From Dysgonomonas sp. ZJ279 (GTDB taxonomy: Bacteria; Bacteroidota; Bacteroidia; Bacteroidales; Dysgonomonadaceae), in NCBI RefSeq assembly GCF_011039205.1, contig NZ_JAAKEL010000009.1:1-64000 (forward strand): a DNA stretch of 64,000 nt. The letters are read 5' to 3'. A model generated the notes under the pieces. It made no database searches, had not been told where the DNA came from, and saw only the letters and a list, made by a program, of their open reading frames with translations. Below are positions 42,536 to 51,933 of the stretch, in pieces (the stretch's first letter is position 1; each line of letters starts with the position of its first letter). The position numbers and the translations under genes were made by a program.

Positions 42536-43582
42536 TTATTTGTTTATTTTAGATTTTAATTCTTCTATTTCTCTTTGTAGTTGCGCCATCTGACGATACA
42601 TTTCCGGTAGTTTAGGGAAAACTACACTAGACCGGAAAAAATCTTTTACTGGCATGGCCGGTGCTCCTATTATTTTAGCATTTGCTTTTACATTGCTTAT
42701 TATACCTGCTTGCGCACCGATATTTGCATTGTCACCCACAGTAATATGGCCTCCTAGACCAACTTGTCCGCCAAACATACACTGTTTTCCTATTTTGGTA
42801 GAACCTGATACGCCAACCTGAGCTGCCATAACAGTGTTTTCACCCACTTCAACATTATGTGCTATTTGGATGAGGTTATCCAACTTAACACCTTTATGTA
42901 TTATGGTAGCATCCATAACAGCACGGTCGATAGTTGTATTTGCTCCTATTTCAACATCGTCTGCTATGATTACAATACCTAGTTGAGGTATTTTTTTGTA
43001 TACATCCTCTTCTAAAGCGAAGCCAAAACCATCTGATCCAATTACAGCTCCTGAGTGTATAATACAATTACTGCCTATCTGGCAACCATCATATATTTTT
43101 GCTCCCGAGTAGATAATTGTATTTTCTCCGATAGTAACACCCTCACCAATATAGGATTGGGGGTATATCTTCGATCCTTTGCCTATTTTTGCTCTATCAG
43201 CTATATAGGCGAATGCTCCAATATATACGTCTTCTTCTAATACAGCTTTTTCACTCACAAACGACATTTGTTCTATTCCTGTTTTTTTAGGTTTCGATTT
43301 TTCAACGAAGTCGAGCAATATGGCTAATGAGGCATATGCATTGAAGGTGCGTATTAGAGTAGCCTCTATGGGATGCTCTGCTACGAAATCATTATTAACT
43401 AAGACGATGCTTGCCTTAGTTGTATATATGTAATTGGTGTATTTGGGATTGGCTAAAAATGTCAGGGTCCCTGGTTTACCTTCTTCTATCTTAGAGAAAT
43501 TAGTAACCTCAACAGAAGGATCACCTTCAATCGTTCCATTTAAAACTGTAGCAATTTGCTGTGCAGTGAAGGATATTTGCAT
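42536..43582 (-). CDS. lpxD: UDP-3-O-acylglucosamine N-acyltransferase LpxD
   Basis: 348 residues. N-terminal uridine-binding domain (1-about 100, [30 protein letters not shown]), hexapeptide beta-helix (about 105-310) with the catalytic His in QIAHNVEVG, and a C-terminal helix ([21 protein letters not shown]). It adds the second acyl chain in lipid A synthesis. First gene of the lpx operon with a TAnnTTTG element 61 bp upstream. Confidence 0.97.
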   Translation of the reverse strand: MQISFTAQQIATVLNGTIEGDPSVEVTNFSKIEEGKPGTLTFLANPKYTNYIYTTKASIVLVNNDFVAEHPIEATLIRTFNAYASLAILLDFVEKSKPKKTGIEQMSFVSEKAVLEEDVYIGAFAYIADRAKIGKGSKIYPQSYIGEGVTIGENTIIYSGAKIYDGCQIGSNCIIHSGAVIGSDGFGFALEEDVYKKIPQLGIVIIADDVEIGANTTIDRAVMDATIIHKGVKLDNLIQIAHNVEVGENTVMAAQVGVSGSTKIGKQCMFGGQVGLGGHITVGDNANIGAQAGIISNVKANAKIIGAPAMPVKDFFRSSVVFPKLPEMYRQMAQLQREIEELKSKINK

Positions 43583-43642
43583 ATAAAAAAGTAAAAACTA
43601 AATGTATTCTTTTCCGAGAATGCGAAATAAATAATAATTTTC

Positions 43643-43650
43643 CAAATATA
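43643..43650 (-). promoter_or_regulatory. putative -7 promoter element of the lpx operon
   Basis: Minus strand TATATTTG matches TAnnTTTG, 60 bp before the lpxD ATG. Confidence 0.45.
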
Positions 43651-43697
43651 TGACTTTTATACTTAAAAACCTTTGGGAGAATACAAAATATTGTTAT

Positions 43698-44195
43698 TTA
43701 TTCAATCTTTCCGTAAAAGGATATGGGTTGTCTGCTGTTTTCCTGTACCGTAAGTGATGTATAACCTGTATCTCCGATTCGTAGAACAAGTTTATAATTA
43801 TGTTGGTTGTCTTTGATGTCTATCGATACATCCCACATACCTTTTTTCTTTTCCGAAATTAAGTAATCAAATTTGGTACTCACAAATTTTATACCTCCTT
43901 CATCAGAAGAATAAGGGGCTGAATAGGCACGTCCGAAATAGGGTAAATATGAGGTAATTGTATCTTTTGTTATTTTTAAAGAGTAAGGTGATGTTAGCTG
44001 AATAGTTCTTCCTCCACTCATCGGTGTCGCAGTAGAAGGAACAAAGGTATAATTCACAGAGTCTATTTTTTCGGTCATGCGTGAGATTGTTCCTTGATCA
44101 GAAACACTTGTTTCTCCTGTTTTGCAACTTGCCAATAAATTAGTTAGCAGTATAATAGCTGTAATCTTTAAAATTAGTTTCATACCATCCATCAT
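43698..44195 (-). CDS. DUF4251 lipoprotein
   Basis: 165 residues. Several Met codons open the frame (44195, 44192, 44183); MKLILKITAIILLTNLLASC from 44183 is the best signal peptide. Lipobox LLASC. The remainder is beta-rich: VNYTFVPSTATPMSGGRTIQL, YLPYFGRAYSAPY and FDYLISEKKKGMWDVSI match the DUF4251 pattern, a Bacteroidota family of unknown role. YLPYFGRAY is its signature as I know it. Located 36 bp after the membrane protein gene. Confidence 0.82.
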   Translation of the reverse strand: MMDGMKLILKITAIILLTNLLASCKTGETSVSDQGTISRMTEKIDSVNYTFVPSTATPMSGGRTIQLTSPYSLKITKDTITSYLPYFGRAYSAPYSSDEGGIKFVSTKFDYLISEKKKGMWDVSIDIKDNQHNYKLVLRIGDTGYTSLTVQENSRQPISFYGKIE

Positions 44196-44231
44196 TTTAT
44201 AATAGAACGTATGATTGTTCGGAATGTTTTA

Positions 44232-45245
44232 TTAGATGGGTAAATATGGTAAAAAGCAAGTAGCTATATATAGAATAAAGTAAAGGTAAAATAGGAATAT
44301 TTTCCACTTATCTTCAGCTAAAGCATAAAAATGAGAAAGAATTAAAGTGCCTACCCCTATAGCGATGTATATGTTAGATATATAATTAATATTGAGGAAG
44401 ATAGAAAGCAAGATGGAAACAGAAGTAATTAAAATCAGTAAGTAGATATATGCGCGTGTTCTGATTTTATCTTTGTAGCTGTTTATGTAGCTATCTATAA
44501 GTATGATACTTATTATTATTCCCGAAAATCCAATTATAATCCAATCGGCAAGCTGGAGATTTAGAATAGGTAAATTACTTAATTGATTTATAGTAACTGA
44601 TGTAAATGGTGCATAAAAAACAGCTAATTTATCTGTAAAGAGATAATAAGAAAATGCAGGAAAGTATAGAATTATTATTCCCAGCATCGTTGCCAAGAAT
44701 GATTTAAAATTGAAGCATCTCATTATTCCCAGCCCAATCCATAAAATAGGAAAGTATAAAAGTAGCCCGGGTACAAAAAGGCTGCCTAGTGTCAGAATAA
44801 AACTAGCATTGAATGCTCCAAATTGTTTTTTGTCGCTATTATATGACGAAAACAGAGAGGATATGGTTAATAGAATGAATAAAACTCCGAAATATTCTGC
44901 ACTCATTCCCAGAAAAAAGGTACTACAACTGAATAGTAGTACAGAAAAGGCTGCAGGTAGAAATGTTTTTCTTCTGATTAATACATATTTTGTATTTATG
45001 TGGCTATTCAAGAAGGCGATAAGAGCAATAGCTATACTGGTACTCAGTAAAGAGATTGTTGCTGATTGAGCAAAAAAGAATGAAATTGGAATCCACAGAT
45101 AGCCATTGGATGGAGAAGATATATAAAATAACGACTCGTCAGAAAATATGAAATATATTATCCGGATAAGAATCGCGAATAGGATGGCGAATATAAATAT
45201 GCCCTTCCCTTCTGCAATCGTCTTTTTATATGATCTGAGATTCAC
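44232..45245 (-). CDS. polytopic membrane protein of unknown function
   Basis: 337 residues with about ten hydrophobic helices and short loops, and no motif I can assign. It starts at a GTG (45245); no better start is seen. Residues SYNSDKKQFGAFNASFILTLGSLFVPGLLLYFPILWIGLG and the FNFKSFLATMLGI segment resemble a Bacteroidota-limited membrane family (DUF6427-like), but that assignment is tentative. It lies 10 bp after purD. Confidence 0.7.
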   Translation of the reverse strand: MNLRSYKKTIAEGKGIFIFAILFAILIRIIYFIFSDESLFYISSPSNGYLWIPISFFFAQSATISLLSTSIAIALIAFLNSHINTKYVLIRRKTFLPAAFSVLLFSCSTFFLGMSAEYFGVLFILLTISSLFSSYNSDKKQFGAFNASFILTLGSLFVPGLLLYFPILWIGLGIMRCFNFKSFLATMLGIIILYFPAFSYYLFTDKLAVFYAPFTSVTINQLSNLPILNLQLADWIIIGFSGIIISIILIDSYINSYKDKIRTRAYIYLLILITSVSILLSIFLNINYISNIYIAIGVGTLILSHFYALAEDKWKIFLFYLYFILYIATCFLPYLPI

Positions 45246-45255
45246 TATCTAATGT

Positions 45256-46527
45256 TTATTTCAGGTCGAAGCCAATATCTTTACGATAATATTTCTTATC
45301 GAACTTTATTTTTTCCGCATTTTGGAATGATAAAGTAAGGGCTTCTTTTTTTGTCTCTCCATAAGAGCTTACAGCAATTACGCGTCCGCCGTTTGTAAGA
45401 ACTTTACCATCCGACAATTTAGTTCCTGCATGAAACAGGATACTGTCAGATATTGCATCGAGTCCGGTCATTTCTTTATTCTTTTCGTAGTCTCCAGGAT
45501 ATCCGCCCGAAACGAGCATTACTGTTACTACGTATCTAGGGTCTATTTCCAGCGTTTTTTCTTTTAATGTTTTGGTTGCGACACCCTCCAGCAAAGAAAC
45601 AAAATCCGATTTTATGCGAAGCATTACCGCTTCTGTTTCAGGATCACCCATTCGGACATTATATTCTATTACCATTGGTTCGCCTTTTACTTCTATCAGT
45701 CCAACGAAGATGAAACCTTTGTATGTGATGTTGTCTTTCTTTAAGCCTTCAACAGTCGGTATTACAATGCGTTCCTCTACCTTCTTCATGAAGATTTCGT
45801 CAGCAAACGAAACCGGAGAAACAGCTCCCATACCACCTGTATTTAATCCTGTATCACCTTCACCTATGCGCTTATAGTCTTTTGCAACAGGCAAAATTTT
45901 ATATGAATCGCCATCTGTCATTACAAATACGGAGCATTCTATTCCCGATAAGAATTCTTCGATCACAACAGTTTTGCTGGCATCCCCAAACATGCCACTA
46001 AGCATTTCTTTGAGTTCGGACTTAGCTTCGTCGAGATCATTTATGATAAGTACACCTTTTCCGGCGGCTAAACCATCGGCTTTTAGTACATATGGTGCTT
46101 GCAGTTGTTCAAGGAATGAATAAGCATCTTCTAACTGATTTAAAGAAAAGCTTTTGTAGCGAGCTGTAGGTATATTATGGCGAACCATAAACTGTTTAGC
46201 AAAATCTTTGCTGCCTTCGAGTTCTGCGCCTTTTTGCGAAGGACCGATAACCGGGATATTTTTTGTTTGCGTATCGTTTGCAAAATAGTCGTAGATTCCT
46301 TTAACTAATGGTTCTTCGGGACCGACAACTATCATGTCGATATTGTTTTCCAACACAAATTGTTTTATTGAGGGGAAATCGGTTATAGATAAATCTATGT
46401 TTTTACCAATCAGGCCAGTGCCAGCATTACCCGGTGCAATGTAGAGGTTATCTACTTTGGTACTTTGATTAATTTTCCACGCTAAAGCGTTTTCGCGTCC
46501 GCCACTTCCTAACAATAAAATATTCAT
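45256..46527 (-). CDS. purD: phosphoribosylamine-glycine ligase PurD
   Basis: 423 residues from the ATG at 46527, which opens directly with [17 protein letters not shown], the PurD N-terminus. A longer reading to 46584 would start upstream of the likely promoter. ATP-grasp features: [41 protein letters not shown] and YNVRMGDPE. It forms glycinamide ribonucleotide in purine synthesis. Confidence 0.97.
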   Translation of the reverse strand: MNILLLGSGGRENALAWKINQSTKVDNLYIAPGNAGTGLIGKNIDLSITDFPSIKQFVLENNIDMIVVGPEEPLVKGIYDYFANDTQTKNIPVIGPSQKGAELEGSKDFAKQFMVRHNIPTARYKSFSLNQLEDAYSFLEQLQAPYVLKADGLAAGKGVLIINDLDEAKSELKEMLSGMFGDASKTVVIEEFLSGIECSVFVMTDGDSYKILPVAKDYKRIGEGDTGLNTGGMGAVSPVSFADEIFMKKVEERIVIPTVEGLKKDNITYKGFIFVGLIEVKGEPMVIEYNVRMGDPETEAVMLRIKSDFVSLLEGVATKTLKEKTLEIDPRYVVTVMLVSGGYPGDYEKNKEMTGLDAISDSILFHAGTKLSDGKVLTNGGRVIAVSSYGETKKEALTLSFQNAEKIKFDKKYYRKDIGFDLK

Positions 46528-46554
46528 AATGGATACTGATTTTTCTTTGAATGA

Positions 46555-46562
46555 CAAAGATA
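46555..46562 (-). promoter_or_regulatory. putative -7 promoter element of purD
   Basis: Minus strand TATCTTTG, exact TAnnTTTG match, 27 bp before the ATG at 46527; it lies inside the longer possible reading frame and so argues against it. Confidence 0.5.
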
Positions 46563-46604
46563 TATGATTATTTTCTGTTAACATGAAATCCTGAATATTT
46601 ATTG

Positions 46605-46612
46605 TAATTTTG
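46605..46612 (+). promoter_or_regulatory. putative -7 promoter element of tcdA
   Basis: TAATTTTG matches TAnnTTTG, 28 bp before the ATG at 46641. Divergent from the purD promoter. Confidence 0.5.
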
Positions 46613-46640
46613 CACCCTTAATAAAGGAAAAAAACGACAG

Positions 46641-47405
46641 ATGGATATAGAAAAGGGTATATTTAAACGCACCGAGTTACTATTGGGTAGTGATTTAATG
46701 AATAAAATTTCTTCTACACGTGTTATAATATTCGGTGTGGGAGGTGTTGGTAGCTGGTGTGCAGAGAGTCTCGTACGATCAGGGATAAAACATTTAACAA
46801 TAGTAGATGCAGATCGTGTCTGTGAAACAAATATAAATCGTCAGTTGATGGCCACGACCAAGACTGTGGGGCAGGTAAAAGTTGATGTGCTAAAATCGCG
46901 ATTGTTAGATATAAATCCAGATGCTGAAATAACGACTTTAGCTCAGGTGTATAGTGAAGAGTCATCAGCGTCTTTCCATTTGGGTACTTATGATTATATA
47001 ATAGATGCCATAGACAGCCTCAAGCATAAAATCCATCTTATTCAAGCTGCAACAAAAACACAAGGAACTTTGTTTTCATCTATGGGAGCCGCCTTAAAGA
47101 TGGATCCTTCGAGAATAAAAGTTGCAGAGTTTTGGAAAGTTCAGGGATGCAGACTTGCTTCTGCTTTGCGTCAGCGGATGAAAAAAGAAAATAAACCTGC
47201 TAAAAAATTCTTATGTGTATATAGCGATGAACTTTTAGAAAACAAAGGTTTGGTTTATGAGCAGGACGAATCTAAAAGTTCGGCATTGCTTCGAGAAAAG
47301 AACCCGAGTAAAAAGGCACAAGTAAACGGTACTATGTCTCATATTACCGCCATTTTCGGATTGAATTTAGCAGGGTTGGTAATTCAGGATATTTGTAAAG
47401 AATAA
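46641..47405 (+). CDS. tcdA: tRNA threonylcarbamoyladenosine dehydratase TcdA
   Basis: 254 residues of the ThiF/E1-like fold. Nucleotide loop GVGGVGSWCAE (32-42), the NINRQL motif, and DAIDSLKHKIHLI. The KVAEFWKVQGCRLASALRQRMKK part and the late CVYSDE sequence are typical of TcdA (CsdL), which cyclises t6A in tRNA to ct6A using ATP. No adjacent partner gene such as csdE. Confidence 0.93.
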   Translation: MDIEKGIFKRTELLLGSDLMNKISSTRVIIFGVGGVGSWCAESLVRSGIKHLTIVDADRVCETNINRQLMATTKTVGQVKVDVLKSRLLDINPDAEITTLAQVYSEESSASFHLGTYDYIIDAIDSLKHKIHLIQAATKTQGTLFSSMGAALKMDPSRIKVAEFWKVQGCRLASALRQRMKKENKPAKKFLCVYSDELLENKGLVYEQDESKSSALLREKNPSKKAQVNGTMSHITAIFGLNLAGLVIQDICKE

Positions 47406-47422
47406 GTAAAATATTACGAAGA

Positions 47423-47430
47423 TATTTTTG
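47423..47430 (+). promoter_or_regulatory. putative -7 promoter element
   Basis: TATTTTTG matches TAnnTTTG, 34 bp before the ATG at 47465. Confidence 0.45.
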
Positions 47431-47464
47431 CATCTTTGTAGGAAATTCATTAAAACACATAGAT

Positions 47465-47917
47465 ATGAGTGAGTTAGTTGTTAAATATGGTATATCGGGA
47501 GGTAAAAAGATAACTAATATTGTTATCGGTATTTATCTGATAATTTTCAGCCTTTACTTCTGTATTACCGAAGGCGTGGCAAGTCGTTTTGATATTCTTT
47601 TCTGTAGTTCTCTGATCGGAGTCGTAATGGCTGCTATATTATTGCTTAGTAATACCCTTTGGTTACCGGGAGATACATTGAGAATCGATAGTAATTCTAT
47701 TGAAGCCAGTTTACCCGGACAAAGTAATGTAAAGATAGAATGGACAACAGTCAGCCAAGTAAACATTGGAGTGAGCTACATTGTCCTTTTGCTTAACGGT
47801 GGACAAAAACAACGCAAGTTAGACCTATCCAATCTTATTTATAGTGATGTTACGGCGGTGAAAAGCAAAATTGTAGAGTTAAGCGAGTTTAAGAATATAC
47901 CTTATCAGAATGACTGA
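47465..47917 (+). CDS. small membrane protein with PH-like C-terminal part
   Basis: 150 residues. Two transmembrane helices (about 16-34 and 45-63) are followed by a soluble beta-rich part (TLRIDSNSIEASLPGQSNVKIEWTTVSQVNIGVSYIVLLL), which has the look of a bacterial PH-like domain facing the cytoplasm. No named family recognised. It begins 59 bp after tcdA and precedes the pentose-donor-like cassette by about 20 bp, so it may be co-transcribed with it. Confidence 0.75.
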   Translation: MSELVVKYGISGGKKITNIVIGIYLIIFSLYFCITEGVASRFDILFCSSLIGVVMAAILLLSNTLWLPGDTLRIDSNSIEASLPGQSNVKIEWTTVSQVNIGVSYIVLLLNGGQKQRKLDLSNLIYSDVTAVKSKIVELSEFKNIPYQND

Positions 47918-47938
47918 TAAATATTGTATTTTTACATA

Positions 47939-49225
47939 ATGGACTCTAAAACAAAGGTTTTAAAAGATAATTTTGTACAGCTAAAAAACGTTGTTATAAC
48001 AATACTGCCTAAGGGTAAGATAGAAATATCGCTTTTTCTGTTTTTTACTTTTATTTATTTATCGTATTCATTGTTCTTACTTTTCCATACCTATATTCTA
48101 GACTATCCTTATGCAGGAATTTATGATTTATATCTTTCTTTTGACAATACACCTATATTTAATCAAGGTTTTCTGAATTTGGAAAGGCATCCCTTGATGC
48201 TCTATTTCACCAAGCCTTTAATGTTGGTAGGAGATGTATTAATTAAATTATTCGGCTATAAAGCGAAAGGAGTATTTATAGTTTTATTTTGCACTTCAAT
48301 AGTCTCTTTATCTATAGTTTATATATATCGGTATCTTAAGATTATAGTAGGAGTAAATAAGTACCCTCTTTACCTTTTAGTTTTCTTCTATGGGTTCTTT
48401 TCAACAAATCTTATTCTCTGTTTCACCATCGAATCTTTTACAATTTCATTGTTCCTCCTGACTTTTACTGTATATTATTATAGCTACTGTATATTATCGG
48501 AGAAGAAAGTGACATTTCTTTCCAATATATTTTTTGCATTTGCATTAGGAGGTACAACAATAACAAACTTTGCAAAAGGAATTATTCCGATATTCTTTAT
48601 TAAAGGGAATATAAAAAATAAGCTTTATAAAATATTCGCTTTAGGAATATTGTTTTTCTTAAGCCTTGTATGGATAGAATTTAGATATAACATTTTTTCA
48701 AATCTTACTTCTGGGATTAATAAGTTTATCTATTCCGAGAGTAGTTTGCTTGAGAAGGTAGTTGATCTATTTTTAGGATCTCCGATATTTTTTCCTCCGA
48801 TACAAAAAGGACTGAATGAGTATTCAGGGGTGATGATAGAAACCGATCGTTATCATTTTTGGTGGCAATATCTATTTGTTGGGCTATTATTCTTTTTTAT
48901 CATATACTCTATAATTAGAGGTTATAAAAATAAGTATATTCAACTTTTAGTACTATTCTTTAGCTGTGATATTTTTTTACATGTAATTTTGAAATTTGGT
49001 ATTGCTGAGGGATTTTTATATGGAGGTCATTGGGTTTATGTAGTACCTCTTTTTCTAGGTTGGTTATATAAATCATTAAGTAAAAAAACGGGTAATATAT
49101 TTCTATTATTATTATCTTGCATGTTTCTTTTTCTGTGTGTAAATAATATTTACCAATTAATTAATTTTCTCACCCTTGCGATAGAATATTATCCTTTAGT
49201 ATTGCCGGACTGGATTTCAATTTAA
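47939..49225 (+). CDS. polytopic membrane protein, possibly a GT-C type glycosyltransferase
   Basis: 428 residues from the ATG at 47939 (a TTG lies 5 codons upstream). About ten hydrophobic helices. The first loop after the first helix is polar and acidic (YPYAGIYDLYLSFDNTP), and the following NLERHPLMLYFTKPL and the late FFPPIQKGLNEYSG loop are the main soluble parts. The layout of many helices with an early acidic loop recalls GT-C enzymes that use polyprenyl-phosphate sugars, but I see no secure signature. It lies 7 bp before the UbiA-type gene, which fits the donor idea. Confidence 0.6.
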   Translation: MDSKTKVLKDNFVQLKNVVITILPKGKIEISLFLFFTFIYLSYSLFLLFHTYILDYPYAGIYDLYLSFDNTPIFNQGFLNLERHPLMLYFTKPLMLVGDVLIKLFGYKAKGVFIVLFCTSIVSLSIVYIYRYLKIIVGVNKYPLYLLVFFYGFFSTNLILCFTIESFTISLFLLTFTVYYYSYCILSEKKVTFLSNIFFAFALGGTTITNFAKGIIPIFFIKGNIKNKLYKIFALGILFFLSLVWIEFRYNIFSNLTSGINKFIYSESSLLEKVVDLFLGSPIFFPPIQKGLNEYSGVMIETDRYHFWWQYLFVGLLFFFIIYSIIRGYKNKYIQLLVLFFSCDIFLHVILKFGIAEGFLYGGHWVYVVPLFLGWLYKSLSKKTGNIFLLLLSCMFLFLCVNNIYQLINFLTLAIEYYPLVLPDWISI

Positions 49226-49232
49226 TTATATA

Positions 49233-50117
49233 ATGAGAAGAATAAAATCATACATACAGCTGATACGGGTGCATCAATGGGTTAAAAATCTATTCGTATT
49301 TATTCCAATGTTTTTTGCATTTAGGATGACTGAGATTCCTTTAATTATAGCTTGTATTTGGGCTTTTATTGGTTTGTCATTCGTTGCCAGTTCTATATAC
49401 ATCGTTAATGACTTGTGCGATATTGAAGCTGACAAGTTACATCCTATGAAAAGAAACAGACCTTTAGCTTCGGGAACTGTAAATAAGAGAGATGCCTTTA
49501 TTCTATTTACTTTTTTGCTTGCATCAGGATTCTCAATGTATATATTCTTATTAAAAGATATTTATGCTGTTGCACTATTGGGACTCTACTTTGTGTTAAA
49601 TGTCCTTTATTCATTTAAGTTGAAGCATATTGCTATTGTTGATGTTTCTATTGTCGCTGCGGGTTTCGTTATACGTCTTTTTCTCGGTGGGTTGGTAACA
49701 GATGTACCTCTTTCCAGATGGGTTGTAATTATGACGTTTTTGTTAGCATTACTTTTAGCTCTGGGGAAACGGAGAGATGATGTTCTTATTTTTATTGAAA
49801 CGGGTAATAAGGCTCGAAAAAATCTGGATGGTTATAATCTCGATTTCTTGAATACTGTTATTACTATAATGTCTAGTATTATAATTGTTTCTTATATCAT
49901 GTACACGGTTTCACCCGAAGTGATTGCTCGTAATGGGGAAAATTTATATCTATCCTCTATTTTTGTTATACTTGGTATTCTACGCTATTTACAAATTGTT
50001 TTTGTAAAAGGGGATGGAGGAAATCCAACTAAAATATTTATTAAAGATCGCTTTATGCATATAATATTTATTGGTTGGATAGGTACTTTTTTGATATTTT
50101 CACTTCTTTACAAATAA
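49233..50117 (+). CDS. UbiA-family prenyltransferase, decaprenyl-phosphate phosphoribosyltransferase-like
   Basis: 294 residues with eight to nine transmembrane helices. The Asp-rich motif is NDLCDIEADKLHPMKRNRPL (59-78), and the start LIRVHQWVKNLFVFIPMFFA is the form typical of DPPR synthases (Rv3806c-like) rather than of quinone prenyltransferases. A second loop GKRRDDVLIF lies near 185. DPPR synthase joins polyprenyl phosphate with PRPP to give polyprenyl-phosphoryl-5-phosphoribose. The HAD gene downstream could remove the 5-phosphate. Confidence 0.85.
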   Translation: MRRIKSYIQLIRVHQWVKNLFVFIPMFFAFRMTEIPLIIACIWAFIGLSFVASSIYIVNDLCDIEADKLHPMKRNRPLASGTVNKRDAFILFTFLLASGFSMYIFLLKDIYAVALLGLYFVLNVLYSFKLKHIAIVDVSIVAAGFVIRLFLGGLVTDVPLSRWVVIMTFLLALLLALGKRRDDVLIFIETGNKARKNLDGYNLDFLNTVITIMSSIIIVSYIMYTVSPEVIARNGENLYLSSIFVILGILRYLQIVFVKGDGGNPTKIFIKDRFMHIIFIGWIGTFLIFSLLYK

Positions 50118-50128
50118 AACGTTATGGC

Positions 50129-50734
50129 ATGAAAATTGTTGAAGAATCAAGAATTATTGCAGTCTTCGATTTTGATGGGACGATTACAGTGAAGGATACT
50201 CTTTTTGACTTTATCGTTTTTTGTCATGGGGGATGGAAGTTAGTAGCTGGATTGCTTATTTTATCGCCAATATTAGTTCTTTTTAAGCTTGGTTTTATTA
50301 CAAATGAATCAGCAAAACAACGTATGTTTTCCTTTTTCTTCAAAGGAAAAAAGAAACCTGATTTCGATCTTTATTGTCAGAGATATAGTAGGAGAATTGA
50401 TGAAATAACGAATTTAGAAGCTGCTGATAAGATTAAGTGGCACCAATCAGAAGGGCATCAGATAATAATAATAAGTGCTTCTATTGTCGATTGGATTAAA
50501 CCTTGGGCAAATACTTCAAATATAGAAGAGGTAATTGGTACGCAGATAGAAATAAAAGATAATATAATAACGGGTAGATTTGCAAGTAAGAACTGTTATG
50601 GGCGGGAGAAAGTAAATCGTTTACTCGCATTGTATCCTGATAGAGATTCCTATAAATTATATGCATATGGAGATAGTAGCGGCGATAAAGAATTGCTCTC
50701 CATCGCCGATTATCCATTCTATAGAAAGTTCTGA
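50129..50734 (+). CDS. HAD-IB family phosphatase
   Basis: 201 residues from the ATG at 50129; the longer frame overlaps the end of the UbiA-type gene. HAD motifs: Asp14/Asp16 (FDFDGT), Ser117 in IIISAS, Lys161 and GDSSGDKE with Asp182/Asp186. The hydrophobic cap segment (WKLVAGLLILSPILVLFKLGF) is usual for the subgroup often annotated as phosphoserine-phosphatase-like. Next to a DPPR-synthase-like gene it may dephosphorylate the lipid-linked 5-phosphoribose. It stops just before the convergent folD gene. Confidence 0.87.
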   Translation: MKIVEESRIIAVFDFDGTITVKDTLFDFIVFCHGGWKLVAGLLILSPILVLFKLGFITNESAKQRMFSFFFKGKKKPDFDLYCQRYSRRIDEITNLEAADKIKWHQSEGHQIIIISASIVDWIKPWANTSNIEEVIGTQIEIKDNIITGRFASKNCYGREKVNRLLALYPDRDSYKLYAYGDSSGDKELLSIADYPFYRKF

Positions 50735-50736
50735 AT

Positions 50737-51618
50737 TTACTTATATATATCTTTCTTACCTGCCAATAATGTATTTCTCATCAAAGAGATAATTGTCATC
50801 GGGCCGACTCCTCCCGGAACAGGAGTGATATATGATGTTTTAGGAGCAACTTCATCAAAAGCTACATCTCCTTTAAGTTTGAATCCTGATTTTGTTTCTG
50901 TCGAAGCAACACGGGTGGTACCTACATCTATTACTACTGCACCTTCTTTTACCATATCTCCTTTCAAAAATTCGGGAACGCCAAGAGCTGCGATAATAAT
51001 ATCGGCACTTAGACAAACCTCTTTAATGTTCGGTGTACGACTATGGCAAACCGTTACAGTAGCATCACCCGGATAGCCTTTTTGCATCATCAAATTAGCA
51101 ACGGGCTTTCCTACAATATTACTGCGACCTAGTACAACGCAGTGTTTGCCTTGCGTCGGTATGTTATATCGTTTCAAGAGTTCTATGATACCTGCCGGAG
51201 TAGCCGATACGAAGCAGGGTAACCCAATTGACATGCGGCCTACATTGATAGGATGGAATCCATCCACATCTTTGCGATGGTCGATGGCTTCTATTACTTT
51301 TTGTTCCGATATATGTTTGGGTAGAGGCAATTGTACAATGAAACCGTCCACATCAGAATCTTTATTCAAACGGTCTACACAAGCCAGAAGTTCTTCTTCG
51401 GTGATGTTATCTTCATAACGAATTAGAGATGATTTAAATCCAACTTCTTCGCATGTACGTACTTTGCTGGCTACATAAGTTTCGCTGCCACCATCGTGTC
51501 CCACAAGTACTGCTGCCAGATGAGGAGTTTTACCTCCCGCAGCTTTTATTCGGGCAACTTCTTCTGCTATTTCAATCTTCATTTGTGCCGATATGGCTTT
51601 TCCGTCAATTAGTTGCAT
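50737..51618 (-). CDS. folD: bifunctional methylene-tetrahydrofolate dehydrogenase/cyclohydrolase FolD
   Basis: 293 residues. Signatures: [16 protein letters not shown] (with catalytic Lys in the SKVR part), [12 protein letters not shown], the [20 protein letters not shown] loop, and [12 protein letters not shown] near the end. It interconverts 5,10-methylene-THF and 10-formyl-THF for purine and formyl-methionine synthesis. Monocistronic. Confidence 0.97.
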   Translation of the reverse strand: MQLIDGKAISAQMKIEIAEEVARIKAAGGKTPHLAAVLVGHDGGSETYVASKVRTCEEVGFKSSLIRYEDNITEEELLACVDRLNKDSDVDGFIVQLPLPKHISEQKVIEAIDHRKDVDGFHPINVGRMSIGLPCFVSATPAGIIELLKRYNIPTQGKHCVVLGRSNIVGKPVANLMMQKGYPGDATVTVCHSRTPNIKEVCLSADIIIAALGVPEFLKGDMVKEGAVVIDVGTTRVASTETKSGFKLKGDVAFDEVAPKTSYITPVPGGVGPMTIISLMRNTLLAGKKDIYK

Positions 51619-51679
51619 TCTTTCTTATTTGAGATTATGGGTGTAAAGATACAAAATAGAGGTCAATATTTATTATTTA

Positions 51680-51882
51680 AAGTAAGTTCGATATTAAATA
51701 TCATATAACTTATGCTTTATGATTTGGTATCAGTCTTTCGTCCATTCTGTCATCCCGCTACGCAGTGAGGGATCTCGACTTTTCCTTATTGTAGAATAAT
51801 AGATCCCTCACTGCGTAGCTGGATGACAAATTCGAATGAAAATTTTGTTGTTCCTTTTTTCTGTCAAACTCACGTTATTTAT
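51680..51882. repeat. MITE-like palindromic element, copy 2
   Basis: About 200 bp. The left flank (GTTCGATAT...), centre (TTCTGTCATCCCG-N-TACGCAGTGAGGGAT) and right flank (GATGACAAA..GAATGA) align with the 159-bp copy at 34763. The terminal inverted repeats are degenerate here. Copy 2 has an added inner arm, so TGTCATCC-CG-CTACGCAGTGAGGGATCT (51748-51775) pairs with its near-perfect complement at 51801-51828, a 28-bp hairpin with two mismatches and a 25-nt loop. No coding capacity. It lies downstream of ffh and upstream of folD. Confidence 0.8.
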
Positions 51883-51884
51883 AA

Positions 51885-51915
51885 ATAAAAAAGGAGGAAC
51901 ATCTGCTCCTCCTTT
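51885..51915 (-). terminator. rho-independent terminator of ffh
   Basis: Minus strand: AAAGGAGGA, 8-nt loop, TCCTCCTTT, then TTTATTTAT. The 9-bp stem (51890-51898 with 51907-51915) is perfect and lies 18 bp past the ffh stop, beside repeat copy 2. Confidence 0.88.
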
Positions 51916-51933
51916 CAATATATAAATACAATC

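Larger units (their letters stand above)
51619..51933. other. intergenic between folD and ffh
   Basis: A 315-bp gap without a gene. It contains the folD upstream region (a near-match TATCTTTA element around 51644-51651 on the minus strand), repeat copy 2 and the ffh terminator. Nothing else is seen. Confidence 0.6.

Noticed and set aside
46528-46584. Longer purD frame
   Set aside because: It would start upstream of the likely promoter and adds residues that PurD proteins do not have.
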